NCBI RefSeq assembly: GCF_036227405.1 | Contig: NZ_CP109473.1 | Coordinates: forward strand, 496,001 to 560,000 | Origin: Streptomyces sp. NBC_01460 | GTDB taxonomy: Bacteria; Actinomycetota; Actinomycetes; Streptomycetales; Streptomycetaceae | Direction: 5' to 3' | DNA: 64,000 nucleotides | Shown: piece after piece, positions 38,888 through 47,093 of the stretch | Layout: each line of letters starts with the position of its first letter | Position numbering within the stretch: the first letter of the stretch is position 1 | Notes under the pieces: generated by a model | Seen by the model: the letters and a program-made list of their open reading frames with translations, nothing else | The model's database searches: none | What the model was told of the DNA's origin: nothing | Program-made: the position numbers and the translations under genes

Positions 38888-40150
38888 ATGGGCGACACAC
38901 GGCGGAAAGCCGCAGCGCATCTCTCCTCCCTGCCCCTCCCCACGGAGCCCGCCTTCTGGCGCAGTCCGGTGCGCGGGGTCAGGTTCACGGCCGTCCTCGG
39001 TGTGGTGCTCCTCGCCGGGCTCACCCTGATGTTCGTGACGGGACTGCTCTCGTACGCGGCGTACAACCCCGGTCTGGCCGCCGTGAACGACAAGACGCCG
39101 GACAAGGGGTGGCTGGGCTTCTACCTGTTCGACTGGCCGACGGGACCCCATTGGCTGTACCGGCTGAACCAAGGGGTGCACGTCACGCTCGGCATCGTGC
39201 TCGTGCCGGTGCTGCTGGCCAAGCTGTGGTCGGTGGTGCCGAAGCTCTTCAGGCTGCCGCCGGCGAGGTCCGTGGGGCACGCCCTGGAGCGCCTCTCCCT
39301 GCTGCTGCTCGTCGGGGGTGCCCTCTTCGAGTTCCTCACCGGGCTGCTCAACATCCAGCTGGAGTACGTCTTCCCGGGGTCCTTCTATCCTCTGCACTTC
39401 TACGGGGCGTGGGTCTTCTTCGCCGCGTTCGCCGCGCATACGGCGCTGAAGCTCCCCCGGGCGCTGCGCGTGCTGCGCGACGGGATCCCTCCGGCGGAGA
39501 AGGACGAGCTGGCGTCACCGGATCCCGCCGAGCCGACCGTCTCCCGGCGCGGCGCCCTGGCGATGGTGGGGGCCGGGTCACTGCTCCTTCTGCTGACCTC
39601 GGCGGGCCGGAGCTTCGACCCGCTGCGGAGGACCGCTCTGCTGACCCCGCGCGGCGGCGCCGAACCGGGGCCGGGGCCCAACGGTTTCCAGATCAACAAG
39701 ACCGCCGCGAAGGCCGGCATCGTGCCGGCGGAGACGGGGGGACGCTGGCGGCTCACGCTCGTCGGACCGGCCGGGGAGATCCGCCTCTCGCGGGATCAGC
39801 TCGCGGCCATGGAGCAGTACAGCGCGGCCCTGCCGATCGCCTGCGTGGAGGGCTGGTCGACGTCCGACCAGTGGTGGCGCGGGGTGCGTCTGCGCGATCT
39901 CGCCGTGCTCGCGGGCTACGCGGACGACGCGCCGGGGGTGCTGGTGGAGTCGCTCCAGCGCAGCGGGCCGTTCCGGACGGTGGCGCTCCGGGACAACCAG
40001 GTGCGTGACGCCCGGTCGCTGCTGGCGCTGGGCGTCAACGGCGAGGCGCTGTCGATGGACCACGGCTACCCGGCGCGCGTCATCGTGCCCGCCGCCCCGG
40101 GAGTGATGAACACCAAATGGGTGACCCGTCTGACGTTCGGAGAGCTGTGA
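38888..40150 (+). CDS. Membrane-anchored molybdopterin oxidoreductase (cyt b561-like + SUOX-type fusion)
   Basis: A 420-residue protein joining two parts. Residues about 30-200 hold four or five helices with spaced His residues (NQGVHVTLGIVL, FYPLHFYGAW, FAAHTALKLPRAL), like a diheme cytochrome b561/DUF4405 domain. After a helix at about 220-235 comes a sulfite-oxidase-type molybdopterin domain (VGPAGEIRLSRDQL; LPIACVEGWSTSDQWWRGVR, with Cys319 the expected Mo ligand; SMDHGYPARVIVPA). The layout suggests electrons pass from the outside Mo site to membrane heme. The next gene starts at its stop (TGATG). Confidence 0.85.
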   Translation: MGDTRRKAAAHLSSLPLPTEPAFWRSPVRGVRFTAVLGVVLLAGLTLMFVTGLLSYAAYNPGLAAVNDKTPDKGWLGFYLFDWPTGPHWLYRLNQGVHVTLGIVLVPVLLAKLWSVVPKLFRLPPARSVGHALERLSLLLLVGGALFEFLTGLLNIQLEYVFPGSFYPLHFYGAWVFFAAFAAHTALKLPRALRVLRDGIPPAEKDELASPDPAEPTVSRRGALAMVGAGSLLLLLTSAGRSFDPLRRTALLTPRGGAEPGPGPNGFQINKTAAKAGIVPAETGGRWRLTLVGPAGEIRLSRDQLAAMEQYSAALPIACVEGWSTSDQWWRGVRLRDLAVLAGYADDAPGVLVESLQRSGPFRTVALRDNQVRDARSLLALGVNGEALSMDHGYPARVIVPAAPGVMNTKWVTRLTFGEL

Positions 40151-40617
40151 TGAGGTTGTTCCGCCGGTGGTACGGAGAGGGTCCCCTGCACCTGCTGCTG
40201 ATGGCCGCGTCGCTCGCCCTCGCGGGATACGCGGGGGTGCGGCTGCTGGACGGGGACACCCTTCTGATCCTGGTGTGGTTCGTCGGCGCAGCACTCGTCC
40301 ACGACCTGGTGCTGGTGCCGCTGTACACGTCGGCGGACCGGGCGCTGCGGGTGCCCCGCGCGCGCCGGTCCGGTGCGGTCGGCTTCGTACGCGTACCGGT
40401 GTTCCTGTCCGGGCTGCTCCTGCTCGTGTGGTTCCCGCTGATCGTGGGCGGCTCCGGGCGTTACGAGCTGGCGAGCGGGATGTCGTCCGGCAGGTTCCTG
40501 GGGAACTGGCTGCTGATCACGGCCGCGCTGTTCGCCGTGTCGGCCCTCTGGTTCGTGCTGCGCACGGTGCGGGCGCGCCGCAGGGCGAGGAAGGGGCGGC
40601 TGTCGGCCTCCCACTGA
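40150..40617 (+). CDS. Small membrane protein coupled to the molybdopterin gene
   Basis: A 155-residue protein with four helices (LLLMAASLALAGYAGVRLL; LLILVWFVGAALVHDLVLVPLY; VGFVRVPVFLSGLLLLVWFPLI; WLLITAALFAVSALWFVLRTV). The His in VHDLVLVPLY could be functional. Start and stop with the upstream gene overlap (TGATG), so co-translation is likely, and it could be a partner subunit of the oxidoreductase. Its 3' end overlaps the minus-strand methyltransferase frame by 157 bases. Confidence 0.75.
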   Translation: MRLFRRWYGEGPLHLLLMAASLALAGYAGVRLLDGDTLLILVWFVGAALVHDLVLVPLYTSADRALRVPRARRSGAVGFVRVPVFLSGLLLLVWFPLIVGGSGRYELASGMSSGRFLGNWLLITAALFAVSALWFVLRTVRARRRARKGRLSASH

Positions 40618-41243
40618 TCGGCTGCCTTCCAGCCGTCGGACCGCGCGTACGCGAGGAGGGCGGACACACCGACCCTGGCCCAGGGGAAGTGGGGGGTGGC
40701 CCCCGCCGTCCCCCGGCCGTCGTCGAGCCGCACCTGCACCTGCTCGTCCACGTCGTGCGCGGCCGCCTCGGTGATGAGGAGGCCCCCCGGTGCCAGCAGG
40801 GCCGCGACGCGGCGGAGCAGCGCCCGGGGGTCGCCGCCGATCCCGATGTTGCCGTCGATGAGCAGAGCGGTGCCCCAGCGTCCTTCGCCCGGCAGCGGTT
40901 CGAACACGCTCCGGCGGAGCGCCGATCCGCCGAGCCGCTGGGTGTGTCCGATGGCCGCCTCGCTCACGTCGATGCCCAGGGCGCGGTGCCCTCGTGCGGC
41001 CAGCGCCGCGACCAGCCGGCCCGGACCGCAGCCGATGTCGATGACCGGGCCCTCGCTGCGGCGCAGCGCCGACAGGTCGGCGTCGTCGGCGTCCGCGCAC
41101 CAGCGTTCGACGTCCAGCGGCAGCAGCCAGCCGTCCGCCCGGCGCAGGAAGAGCGGGCCGCGGCCCCTGCTCAGCGCGCGGGCGTACGGGTCGGTCGCCC
41201 AGGCGGCGGGGCCCGGGCCCGGGGCGGGTGTCACCGTGCTCAT
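40461..41243 (-). CDS. Class I SAM-dependent methyltransferase
   Basis: A 260-residue protein with the Rossmann SAM site GPVIDIGCGPGRLVAALAARG (motif I), ALGIDVSEAAI (motif II) and LLAPGGLLITEAA (post-motif). The recognisable domain ends near RPFLALRR. The remaining ~38 residues are encoded over the 3' end of the convergent membrane gene and look like read-through sequence. It starts at ATG 41243, overlapping the previous gene's stop (ATGA), as third gene of the GT2-DUF2064-methyltransferase operon. Substrate unknown. Confidence 0.84.
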   Translation of the reverse strand: MSTVTPAPGPGPAAWATDPYARALSRGRGPLFLRRADGWLLPLDVERWCADADDADLSALRRSEGPVIDIGCGPGRLVAALAARGHRALGIDVSEAAIGHTQRLGGSALRRSVFEPLPGEGRWGTALLIDGNIGIGGDPRALLRRVAALLAPGGLLITEAAAHDVDEQVQVRLDDGRGTAGATPHFPWARVGVSALLAYARSDGWKAADQWEADSRPFLALRRARTVRSTNQRADTANSAAVISSQFPRNLPDDIPLASS

Positions 41244-41899
41244 CGGACCACCGGCCGGCCCAGACGGGAGAGGGCGGCCGCGAACCGTCCCCCGGGGGCT
41301 TCGGCGGCGACGCGCAGGGCGTCGTCGGCGGTGTCCACGTCGCGCAGTTCCGCGAGGTCCCGGACGGTGAGCCCCGCGTCCGCCAGACGGGCCCGCTGGA
41401 GCCCTCCGGTGTACGGGAGGGACATCGGGACACCCTGGACGAGAGCGGGGTCGGGCGCGGCCATGCCGAGGGCCCAGAAGCCGCCGTCCTCGGCCGGCCC
41501 GAACCAGGCGTCGCAGTCGTCCCAGGCGTCGGGGGCGAGCGCGGGTGCGAGGTGGGGCTCGGTGATCTGGGGGGTGTCCATGCCGATGAGGACGGCCGGG
41601 CCCGTACACCCGCCGAACGCCTCGGCGATCCGCCGGTCGAGTGTGCCGGCGCTCTGCGGCACCACGTCGAAGCCGTCGGGCAGCCAGGGGCCGGGGCTCC
41701 CTTCGAGGACGAGGACGCGCCGCAGGGCGGGCAGCGTGAGCACGGTCCGCAGGGTGTCCTCGAGCGCCGCGGCGGCGAGCGCCGCCGCCTCCTCGGGGCC
41801 GAACGGCGGCGTGAGCCGGGTCTTGACGCGGCCGGGGACCGGTTCCTTCGCGATGACCAGCAGGGTCGTCGCTCCGGAGGGAAGCGGGGGCACGCTCAT
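41240..41899 (-). CDS. DUF2064 / TIGR04282-type glycosyltransferase-like protein
   Basis: A 219-residue protein with a nucleotidyl/glycosyl-transferase fold. LLVIAKEPVPGRVKTRLTPPFG is the family N-terminus, then AVLIGMDTPQITEPHL (DxP) and AWFGPAEDGGFWALGMAAPDP, the strongly conserved GPAEDGGYxxxG block. It overlaps both neighbours by four bases. Such proteins usually sit beside GT2 genes like the one here; the donor is unknown. Confidence 0.87.
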   Translation of the reverse strand: MSVPPLPSGATTLLVIAKEPVPGRVKTRLTPPFGPEEAAALAAAALEDTLRTVLTLPALRRVLVLEGSPGPWLPDGFDVVPQSAGTLDRRIAEAFGGCTGPAVLIGMDTPQITEPHLAPALAPDAWDDCDAWFGPAEDGGFWALGMAAPDPALVQGVPMSLPYTGGLQRARLADAGLTVRDLAELRDVDTADDALRVAAEAPGGRFAAALSRLGRPVVR

Positions 41900-42627
41900 C
41901 GTGCCACCTCCGCCCGGACGTCGCGGCTGCCCGGCCGCTGCGGCTCCCGCAGCACCGCGCGCATGTCCCGTACGGCGTGCCAGGTCCCGCGCCACGTACC
42001 CGTGACCTTGGACGTCCCGGTTCGGGGAACGTACGGCACGTCCGTCTCGGCGACACGCAGTCCCGCGTCCGAGGCGCGCACCACCATCTGCAGCGGGTAG
42101 CCGCTGCGGCGGTCCGTCAGGTCCAGCGCCAGCAGAGCCTCCCGGCGCGCGGCCCGCATCGGTCCGAGGTCGTGCAGGCGCAGGCCCGTGCGGCTTCGGA
42201 GCATCCGGGACAGGGCGAAGTTGCCTGCCCGGGCGTGCGGCGGCCAGGCGCCGCGGCCCGTCGGACGACGCCTGCCGAGGATCAGGTCGCTCTCGCCGTC
42301 GGCGATCCGCCGGACGAAGCCGGGCAGCAGGGCCGGGTCGAGGGAGCCGTCGCAGTCGCAGAAGCAGACGTACTCCGCTTCGGCGGCGAGCAGCCCCGCG
42401 TGGCAGGCGGCGCCGAAGCCACGGCGCGGTTCGTCCACGACGGTCGCGCCGAGGGAGCGGGCGACGTCCGCCGATCCGTCGGTGGAACCGTTGTCGACCA
42501 CGATGGCCCGCCACCCGGCCGGGATACGGGCCATCACCAGGGGCAGGGCCGCGGCCTCGTCGAGACAGGGCAGCACGATGTCGGCGCGGACGGGGTCGGT
42601 GGCGTCAGCCGGAGAAGTGTCGGTCAC
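41896..42627 (-). CDS. Family 2 glycosyltransferase
   Basis: A 243-residue GT-A enzyme. ADIVLPCLDEAAALPLVMARIP begins the fold, AIVVDNGSTDGSADVARSLGA is the nucleotide-binding site and YVCFCDCDGSLDPALL carries the DxD metal motif (DCD). GFGAACHAGL is also typical. I prefer GTG 42627 (AGGGTGA upstream); GTG 42648 in frame is possible. First gene of the leftward operon, divergent from the response regulator. Confidence 0.87.
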   Translation of the reverse strand: MTDTSPADATDPVRADIVLPCLDEAAALPLVMARIPAGWRAIVVDNGSTDGSADVARSLGATVVDEPRRGFGAACHAGLLAAEAEYVCFCDCDGSLDPALLPGFVRRIADGESDLILGRRRPTGRGAWPPHARAGNFALSRMLRSRTGLRLHDLGPMRAARREALLALDLTDRRSGYPLQMVVRASDAGLRVAETDVPYVPRTGTSKVTGTWRGTWHAVRDMRAVLREPQRPGSRDVRAEVAR

Positions 42628-42670
42628 GTGGATCACCCTACGGAGCACAATCGGGCATTTCGGTCTTCAG

Positions 42671-42679
42671 GTTCTTACG
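42671..42679 (+). promoter_or_regulatory. 9-mer shared with the epimerase upstream region
   Basis: GTTCTTACG occurs here, between the divergent GT2 and response-regulator genes, and again on the minus strand at 45875-45883 in front of the epimerase. TCTT also repeats nine bases earlier (42664), a spacing seen in OmpR-family direct repeats. This is a candidate operator for the adjacent response regulator. Confidence 0.4.
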
Positions 42680-42752
42680 AAACGTGGACGTCGACCGTGT
42701 GGCGGCCGACGGCCCGTCCGTCCGGGCGGCCGGCAGTGCCACAGTGGGCGGT

Positions 42753-43523
42753 ATGCAGAACACCTCCTCCCCTCCGGACGTGCGCGCCGCGACGCCACCG
42801 GGCCCCCGTGACGGGGGCTCACGCGGACGCGTACTCGTCGTGGACGACGATCCGACCGTCGCCGAGGTCGCCACCGGGTATCTGGAGCGCGCGGGCTACG
42901 ACGTCGAGCAGGCGGACGCCGGGCCCGCGGCCCTCGCGCGGTTCACGGCGCGGCGGCCCGATCTCGTGGTCCTCGACCTGATGCTGCCCGGCATGGACGG
43001 CTTCGAGGTGTGCCGCCGGATGCGGGCGCGGGGGCCGGTGCCCGTCATCATGCTCACCGCGCGGGGGGACGAGGACGACAGGATCCTCGGCCTGGAGACC
43101 GGGGCGGACGACTACGTCACCAAGCCGTTCAGCCCGCGCGAGCTCGTGCTGCGCGTCGAATCCGTCCTGCGCCGAGGGCGCCGGGACGAGAGCCTCTCCC
43201 CCGCCGTCCTCGGCGGCGCGGGGCTGCGCCTGGATCGCTCGGCCCGCCGCGCGACCCGCGACGGCAGGGACCTCTCGCTCACGCTCCGCGAGTTCGACCT
43301 GCTGGCGTTCCTCCTCGGCCACCCGGGGCAGGCGTTCACCCGCGAGGAGCTGATGCGGGAGGTCTGGGGCTGGGACTTCGGCGACCTGTCGACGGTGACG
43401 GTGCACGTACGCCGTCTGCGCGGCAAGGTCGAGGACGATCCCGCCCGCCCCGGTCTGATCCGGACGGTGTGGGGTGTGGGCTACCGCCTGGACCCGCCGG
43501 CCGACCCCGCTCCCGGGAGCTGA
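42753..43523 (+). CDS. OmpR/PhoB-family response regulator
   Basis: A 256-residue regulator. The receiver domain (about 26-140) has RVLVVDDDPTVAEV (acidic pair), VVLDLMLPGMDG with phospho-acceptor Asp75, MLTARGD and YVTKPFSP (Lys). The C-terminal winged helix has LTLREFDLLAFLLGHPGQAFTREELMREVW and TVTVHVRRLRGKVEDDP ... RTVWGVGYRL. ATG 42753. The sensor kinase follows after four bases, so the two are co-transcribed. Confidence 0.93.
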   Translation: MQNTSSPPDVRAATPPGPRDGGSRGRVLVVDDDPTVAEVATGYLERAGYDVEQADAGPAALARFTARRPDLVVLDLMLPGMDGFEVCRRMRARGPVPVIMLTARGDEDDRILGLETGADDYVTKPFSPRELVLRVESVLRRGRRDESLSPAVLGGAGLRLDRSARRATRDGRDLSLTLREFDLLAFLLGHPGQAFTREELMREVWGWDFGDLSTVTVHVRRLRGKVEDDPARPGLIRTVWGVGYRLDPPADPAPGS

Positions 43524-43527
43524 GCGC

Positions 43528-44670
43528 GTGACCGACATCCTGCTCATCGCGCTGTTCGCCTTCCTCGGCGCCGCCGCGGCGGGGCTGATGGGCGCCCTCG
43601 CCCTGCGGCTCCTCCGTCATCGCCCCCTGGCGGTCTCCCTGACGGTCGTCGCCTCCGTCGCCGTGGCGGCCATGCTGGCCGGGACCCTGACCGTGGCCTG
43701 GGCGATGTTCCTCTCCCCGCACGATCTGACGGTGGTGACGACGGTCGTCGCCATGGCCGCCGTGGTCTCCCTCGCGACCGCGGTGCTGCTGGGCCGCTGG
43801 GTGGCCGCCAGGAGCCGGGACCTGACGCTGGCCGCCCGCTCCTTCGGCGACGGAGGCACGTTCGCCGCCCCGGCGGAGCAGCCCACCGCGGAACTCGCGG
43901 CGCTCACCCGCGAACTGGCGGCCACCAGCGCGAAGCTGGAGAACTCCCGGGAGCGGGAGCGGGCTCTGGAGAGGTCGCGCCGGGAGCTGGTGGCCTGGAT
44001 CTCGCACGATCTGCGGACCCCTCTGACCGGACTGCGTGCCATGTCCGAGGCGCTGGAGGACGGTCTGGCCGTCGACTCCGGCCGCTACCTGCGGCAGATC
44101 CGCAAGGAGGTGGAGCGCATGAACGACATGGTCGGGGACCTCTTCGAACTCTCCCGGATCCACGCGGGCTCCCTCACGCTGGCTCCCACCCGGGTCTCCG
44201 CCCACGACCTGGTGGGGGACGCCCTCGCCGGGGCTCACCCCCTGGCGCGCGAACACGGGGTGCGCCTGGTCGGGGAGCGGATCGACGCCGTCCCCGTGGA
44301 GGTCGACAGCAAGGAGATGAGCCGGGTCATGGGCAATCTCCTGATCAACGCGATCCGGCGCACCCCCTCGGACGGCACGGTGGCGGTGGCCGCGCGGCGC
44401 TCTCCGGAGGGGGTCGTGGTCTCGGTCACCGACGAGTGCGGCGGCATCCCGGCCGAGGATCTGGCGCGCGTGTTCGACACGGGATGGAGGGGCAGCCACG
44501 CCAGGACCCCGCCGGCGGGCGCGGGCCTCGGGCTCGCCATCGTCCGCGGGATCGTCGAGGCGCACTCCGGCCGGACGGACGTACGCAATGTGACGGGCGG
44601 CTGCTGCTTCGAGGTCACCCTCCCCGCCGCGGCCGGGGAGAGGCCCGCCGTCGCCCCGGCGGCCGGCTGA
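43528..44670 (+). CDS. Sensor histidine kinase
   Basis: A 380-residue membrane kinase with three N-terminal helices and essentially no extracytoplasmic domain, so it may sense the membrane itself. A coiled segment (LAALTRELAATSAKLENSRERE) leads to HisKA with His160 in AWISHDLRTPLTGL. ATP-binding motifs follow: N-box MGNLLINAIRR, G1 SVTDECGGIPAEDL and G2 GAGLGLAIVRGIVEAH. In the N-box, Arg replaces part of the usual NAIKYTP motif. GTG 43528. Confidence 0.92.
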   Translation: MTDILLIALFAFLGAAAAGLMGALALRLLRHRPLAVSLTVVASVAVAAMLAGTLTVAWAMFLSPHDLTVVTTVVAMAAVVSLATAVLLGRWVAARSRDLTLAARSFGDGGTFAAPAEQPTAELAALTRELAATSAKLENSRERERALERSRRELVAWISHDLRTPLTGLRAMSEALEDGLAVDSGRYLRQIRKEVERMNDMVGDLFELSRIHAGSLTLAPTRVSAHDLVGDALAGAHPLAREHGVRLVGERIDAVPVEVDSKEMSRVMGNLLINAIRRTPSDGTVAVAARRSPEGVVVSVTDECGGIPAEDLARVFDTGWRGSHARTPPAGAGLGLAIVRGIVEAHSGRTDVRNVTGGCCFEVTLPAAAGERPAVAPAAG

Positions 44671-44732
44671 GCGGCCGTCACCCCCGGGACGTCGGGGCCC
44701 GGGCGCGCGTCACCGCTCCTGGACCCGGGGCG

Positions 44733-45812
44733 TCACTCCCCGGCGCCCCGCAGCGGTGCCGTGGCGAACTCCCGCATCCCCGCGCCGAAGTCCGTCTCCG
44801 GCTTCCAGCCGAGCTCCTCACGGAGCCTGCGCGAGTCGGCGGTCACGTGCCGGACGTCACCGAGCCTGTACTCACCGGTGACCACGGGATCAGGACCGCC
44901 GTGGGCGGCGGACAGCGCCCGGGCCATCTCGCCGATGGTGTGCGGCGTACCGCTTCCCGTGTTGTACGCGTCGAACCTCCCCGGTCCGCGCTCCCCCAGG
45001 GCCGCGAGCGCCACCGCGTTGGCCGCGGCGACATCGCGTACGTGCACGAAGTCACGCCGCTGCCGGCCGTCCTCGAACACCCGGGGCGCCTCGCCCCGGG
45101 CCAGGGCCGAGCGGAAGAACGAGGCGACCCCGGCGTAGGGGGTGTCGCGCGGCATCCCGGGGCCGTACACGTTGTGGTAGCGCAGCGAGACGGCCCGGCC
45201 GCCGGTGGCGCGCGCCCAGGCGGAGGCGAGGTGCTCCTGTGCGAGCTTGGTCGCCGCGTACACGTTGCGGGGGTCCCCGGCGGCCTCCTCGGTGACGAGG
45301 CCGGGCACCAACGCGGCACCGCAGGCAGGGCACAGCGGCTCGAACCGTCCGGCGTCCAGATCGGGCACCGCCCTCGGACCGGGCCGGACCGAGCCGTGCC
45401 GGGGGCAGTCGTACCGTCCCTCGCCGTAGACCACCATCGAGCCGGCGAGCACGAGGCCGCGGACCCCGGCCGCGGCCATCTCCGCGAGCAGGACGGCGGT
45501 GCCGAGGTCGTTGCATCCGACGTACTCCGGCGCGTCCGCGAAGTCCTTGCCGAGGCCGACCATCGCCGCCTGGTGGCACACCGCGTCGATCCCGGCGAGC
45601 GCCCGGGCGACCGCGTCGCGGTCGCGTACGTCCGCGACGATCGTCCGGACACCGGGTGGAACGCTCTCGGCCATGGAGGTTCGCGCCCCGCCCGGTCCGT
45701 GTGCGGAGGGCAGCAGGGCGTCGAGGACGACGGGCTCGTGCCCGCCGGAGGCAAGGGTCCGGACGATGTACGACCCGATGAAGCCGGCTCCGCCGGTGAC
45801 CAGTACGCGCAT
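44733..45812 (-). CDS. NAD-dependent sugar-nucleotide epimerase/dehydratase
   Basis: A 359-residue extended short-chain dehydrogenase. VLVTGGAGFIGSYIV is the NAD-binding GxxGxxG, and NVYAATKLAQEHLA the YxxxK catalytic pair with LAGSMVVYG ahead of it. An insert with CPRHG ... LCPACGAALVPG looks like a small zinc ribbon, seen in dTDP-L-rhamnose 4-epimerase-like members. ATG 45812. Its promoter region carries the 9-mer also found ahead of the response regulator. Exact substrate unknown. Confidence 0.86.
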   Translation of the reverse strand: MRVLVTGGAGFIGSYIVRTLASGGHEPVVLDALLPSAHGPGGARTSMAESVPPGVRTIVADVRDRDAVARALAGIDAVCHQAAMVGLGKDFADAPEYVGCNDLGTAVLLAEMAAAGVRGLVLAGSMVVYGEGRYDCPRHGSVRPGPRAVPDLDAGRFEPLCPACGAALVPGLVTEEAAGDPRNVYAATKLAQEHLASAWARATGGRAVSLRYHNVYGPGMPRDTPYAGVASFFRSALARGEAPRVFEDGRQRRDFVHVRDVAAANAVALAALGERGPGRFDAYNTGSGTPHTIGEMARALSAAHGGPDPVVTGEYRLGDVRHVTADSRRLREELGWKPETDFGAGMREFATAPLRGAGE

Positions 45813-45874
45813 GGCCGCCACGCTAGGCGGAACGGAGGCCGTGAGGGCGGCGCGGCACGCCCACGTCACCGGAC

Positions 45875-45883
45875 CGTAAGAAC
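45875..45883 (-). promoter_or_regulatory. Second copy of the shared 9-mer, upstream of the epimerase
   Basis: CGTAAGAAC on the plus strand, reading GTTCTTACG toward the epimerase, about 63 bp before its ATG. It is identical to the site at 42671-42679 beside the two-component genes. Confidence 0.4.
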
Positions 45884-46000
45884 GGCGGGAGCGGCCCGAC
45901 CCAGGTCCCCCGCCGTCCGTTCCGACGCGTCGCTTCCCGATCACCGGGGTCTCTTCGATACTGGGTGCCGTACGCATTGAGACAAGTTGATCGGATTCAC

Positions 46001-46017
46001 GCTGACGGCCGGTCAGC
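46001..46017. promoter_or_regulatory. Inverted repeat upstream of dhaK
   Basis: GCTGAC-GGCCG-GTCAGC is a perfect 6-5-6 inverted repeat ending 43 bp before the dhaK ATG. It is a reasonable operator for a regulator of the dha operon; no regulator gene is adjacent. Confidence 0.4.
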
Positions 46018-46060
46018 ACGATCGGCCGGCCGGCGTTCTCCCCAGGAGGAACCGTTGCGC

Positions 46061-47047
46061 ATGCTCATCAACGTGCCGGAGACCGTCGTCGCGGACGGAC
46101 TCCGCGGAATGGCCGCCGCCCACCCGGAGCTCGTCGTGGACGTCGAGAACCGTCTCGTCGTGCGGCGCGACGCGCCGGTGGCCGGGAAGGTCGGGCTCGT
46201 GTCCGGCGGCGGGTCGGGGCACGAGCCGCTGCACGCGGGGTTCGTCGGGCCGGGGATGCTGTCCGCGGCCTGTCCCGGGGAGGTCTTCACCTCGCCGGTG
46301 CCCGACCAGATGGTGCGGGCCGCCGCCGCCGTCGACAGCGGCGCGGGGGTGCTGTTCGTCGTGAAGAACTACACCGGGGACGTGCTGAACTTCGACATGG
46401 CCGCCGAGCTCGCGGAGGACGAGGGCGTCCAGGTCGCCCGGGTCCTGGTCGACGACGACGTGGCGGTGGCCGACAGCACGTTCACGGCGGGCCGGCGCGG
46501 CACCGGGGCGACCCTGTTCGTCGAGAAGATCGCCGGTGCCCTCGCCGACGAGGGCGCGCCGCTGGAGCGCGTGGAGTCGATGGCCCGCCGGGTGAACGAG
46601 TCCTCCCGGAGCTTCGGGGTGGCGCTCACCTCCGTCACCACTCCGGCGAAGGGCACACCCACGTTCGACCTGCCGCCGGGCGAGCTGGAACTGGGGATCG
46701 GGATCCACGGTGAACCGGGCCGGGAGCGCCGCCCGATGATGACGTCCGGGGAGATCGCCGACGTGGCGGTCCACGCGGTGCTGGAGGACCTGCGGCCGGA
46801 CGGACCCGTACTGGTGCTGGTCAACGGCATGGGCGCGACACCGCTGCTGGAGCTGTACGGGTTCAATGCCGAGGTGCAGCGGGTGCTGTCGGAGCGGGGC
46901 GTGGCGGTGGCTCGTACGCTGGTGGGGAACTACGTGACGTCGCTCGACATGGCGGGCTGCTCGGTGACGCTCTGTCAGGTGGACGAGGAGATGGTGCGGC
47001 TCTGGGACGCGCCGGTGGAGACGCCCGCCCTCCGCTGGGGCCGGTGA
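46061..47047 (+). CDS. dhaK: PTS-dependent dihydroxyacetone kinase, DhaK subunit
   Basis: A 328-residue substrate-binding subunit. VGLVSGGGSGHEPLHAGFVG is the DhaK signature. VLFVVKNYTGDVLNFDMAAE and LELGIGIHGEPG follow; the His in GIHGEPG is the one that binds dihydroxyacetone covalently as a hemiaminal. Phosphate comes from DhaL-ADP, recharged by DhaM and the PTS. AGGAGGA lies 10 bases before ATG 46061; a TTG at 46055 is less likely. First gene of dhaKLM. Confidence 0.94.
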   Translation: MLINVPETVVADGLRGMAAAHPELVVDVENRLVVRRDAPVAGKVGLVSGGGSGHEPLHAGFVGPGMLSAACPGEVFTSPVPDQMVRAAAAVDSGAGVLFVVKNYTGDVLNFDMAAELAEDEGVQVARVLVDDDVAVADSTFTAGRRGTGATLFVEKIAGALADEGAPLERVESMARRVNESSRSFGVALTSVTTPAKGTPTFDLPPGELELGIGIHGEPGRERRPMMTSGEIADVAVHAVLEDLRPDGPVLVLVNGMGATPLLELYGFNAEVQRVLSERGVAVARTLVGNYVTSLDMAGCSVTLCQVDEEMVRLWDAPVETPALRWGR

Positions 47048-47093
47048 CCGTGCTTTCCGCTCTTTCCACCGTGTGTGAGGAACAGGAGACCTT

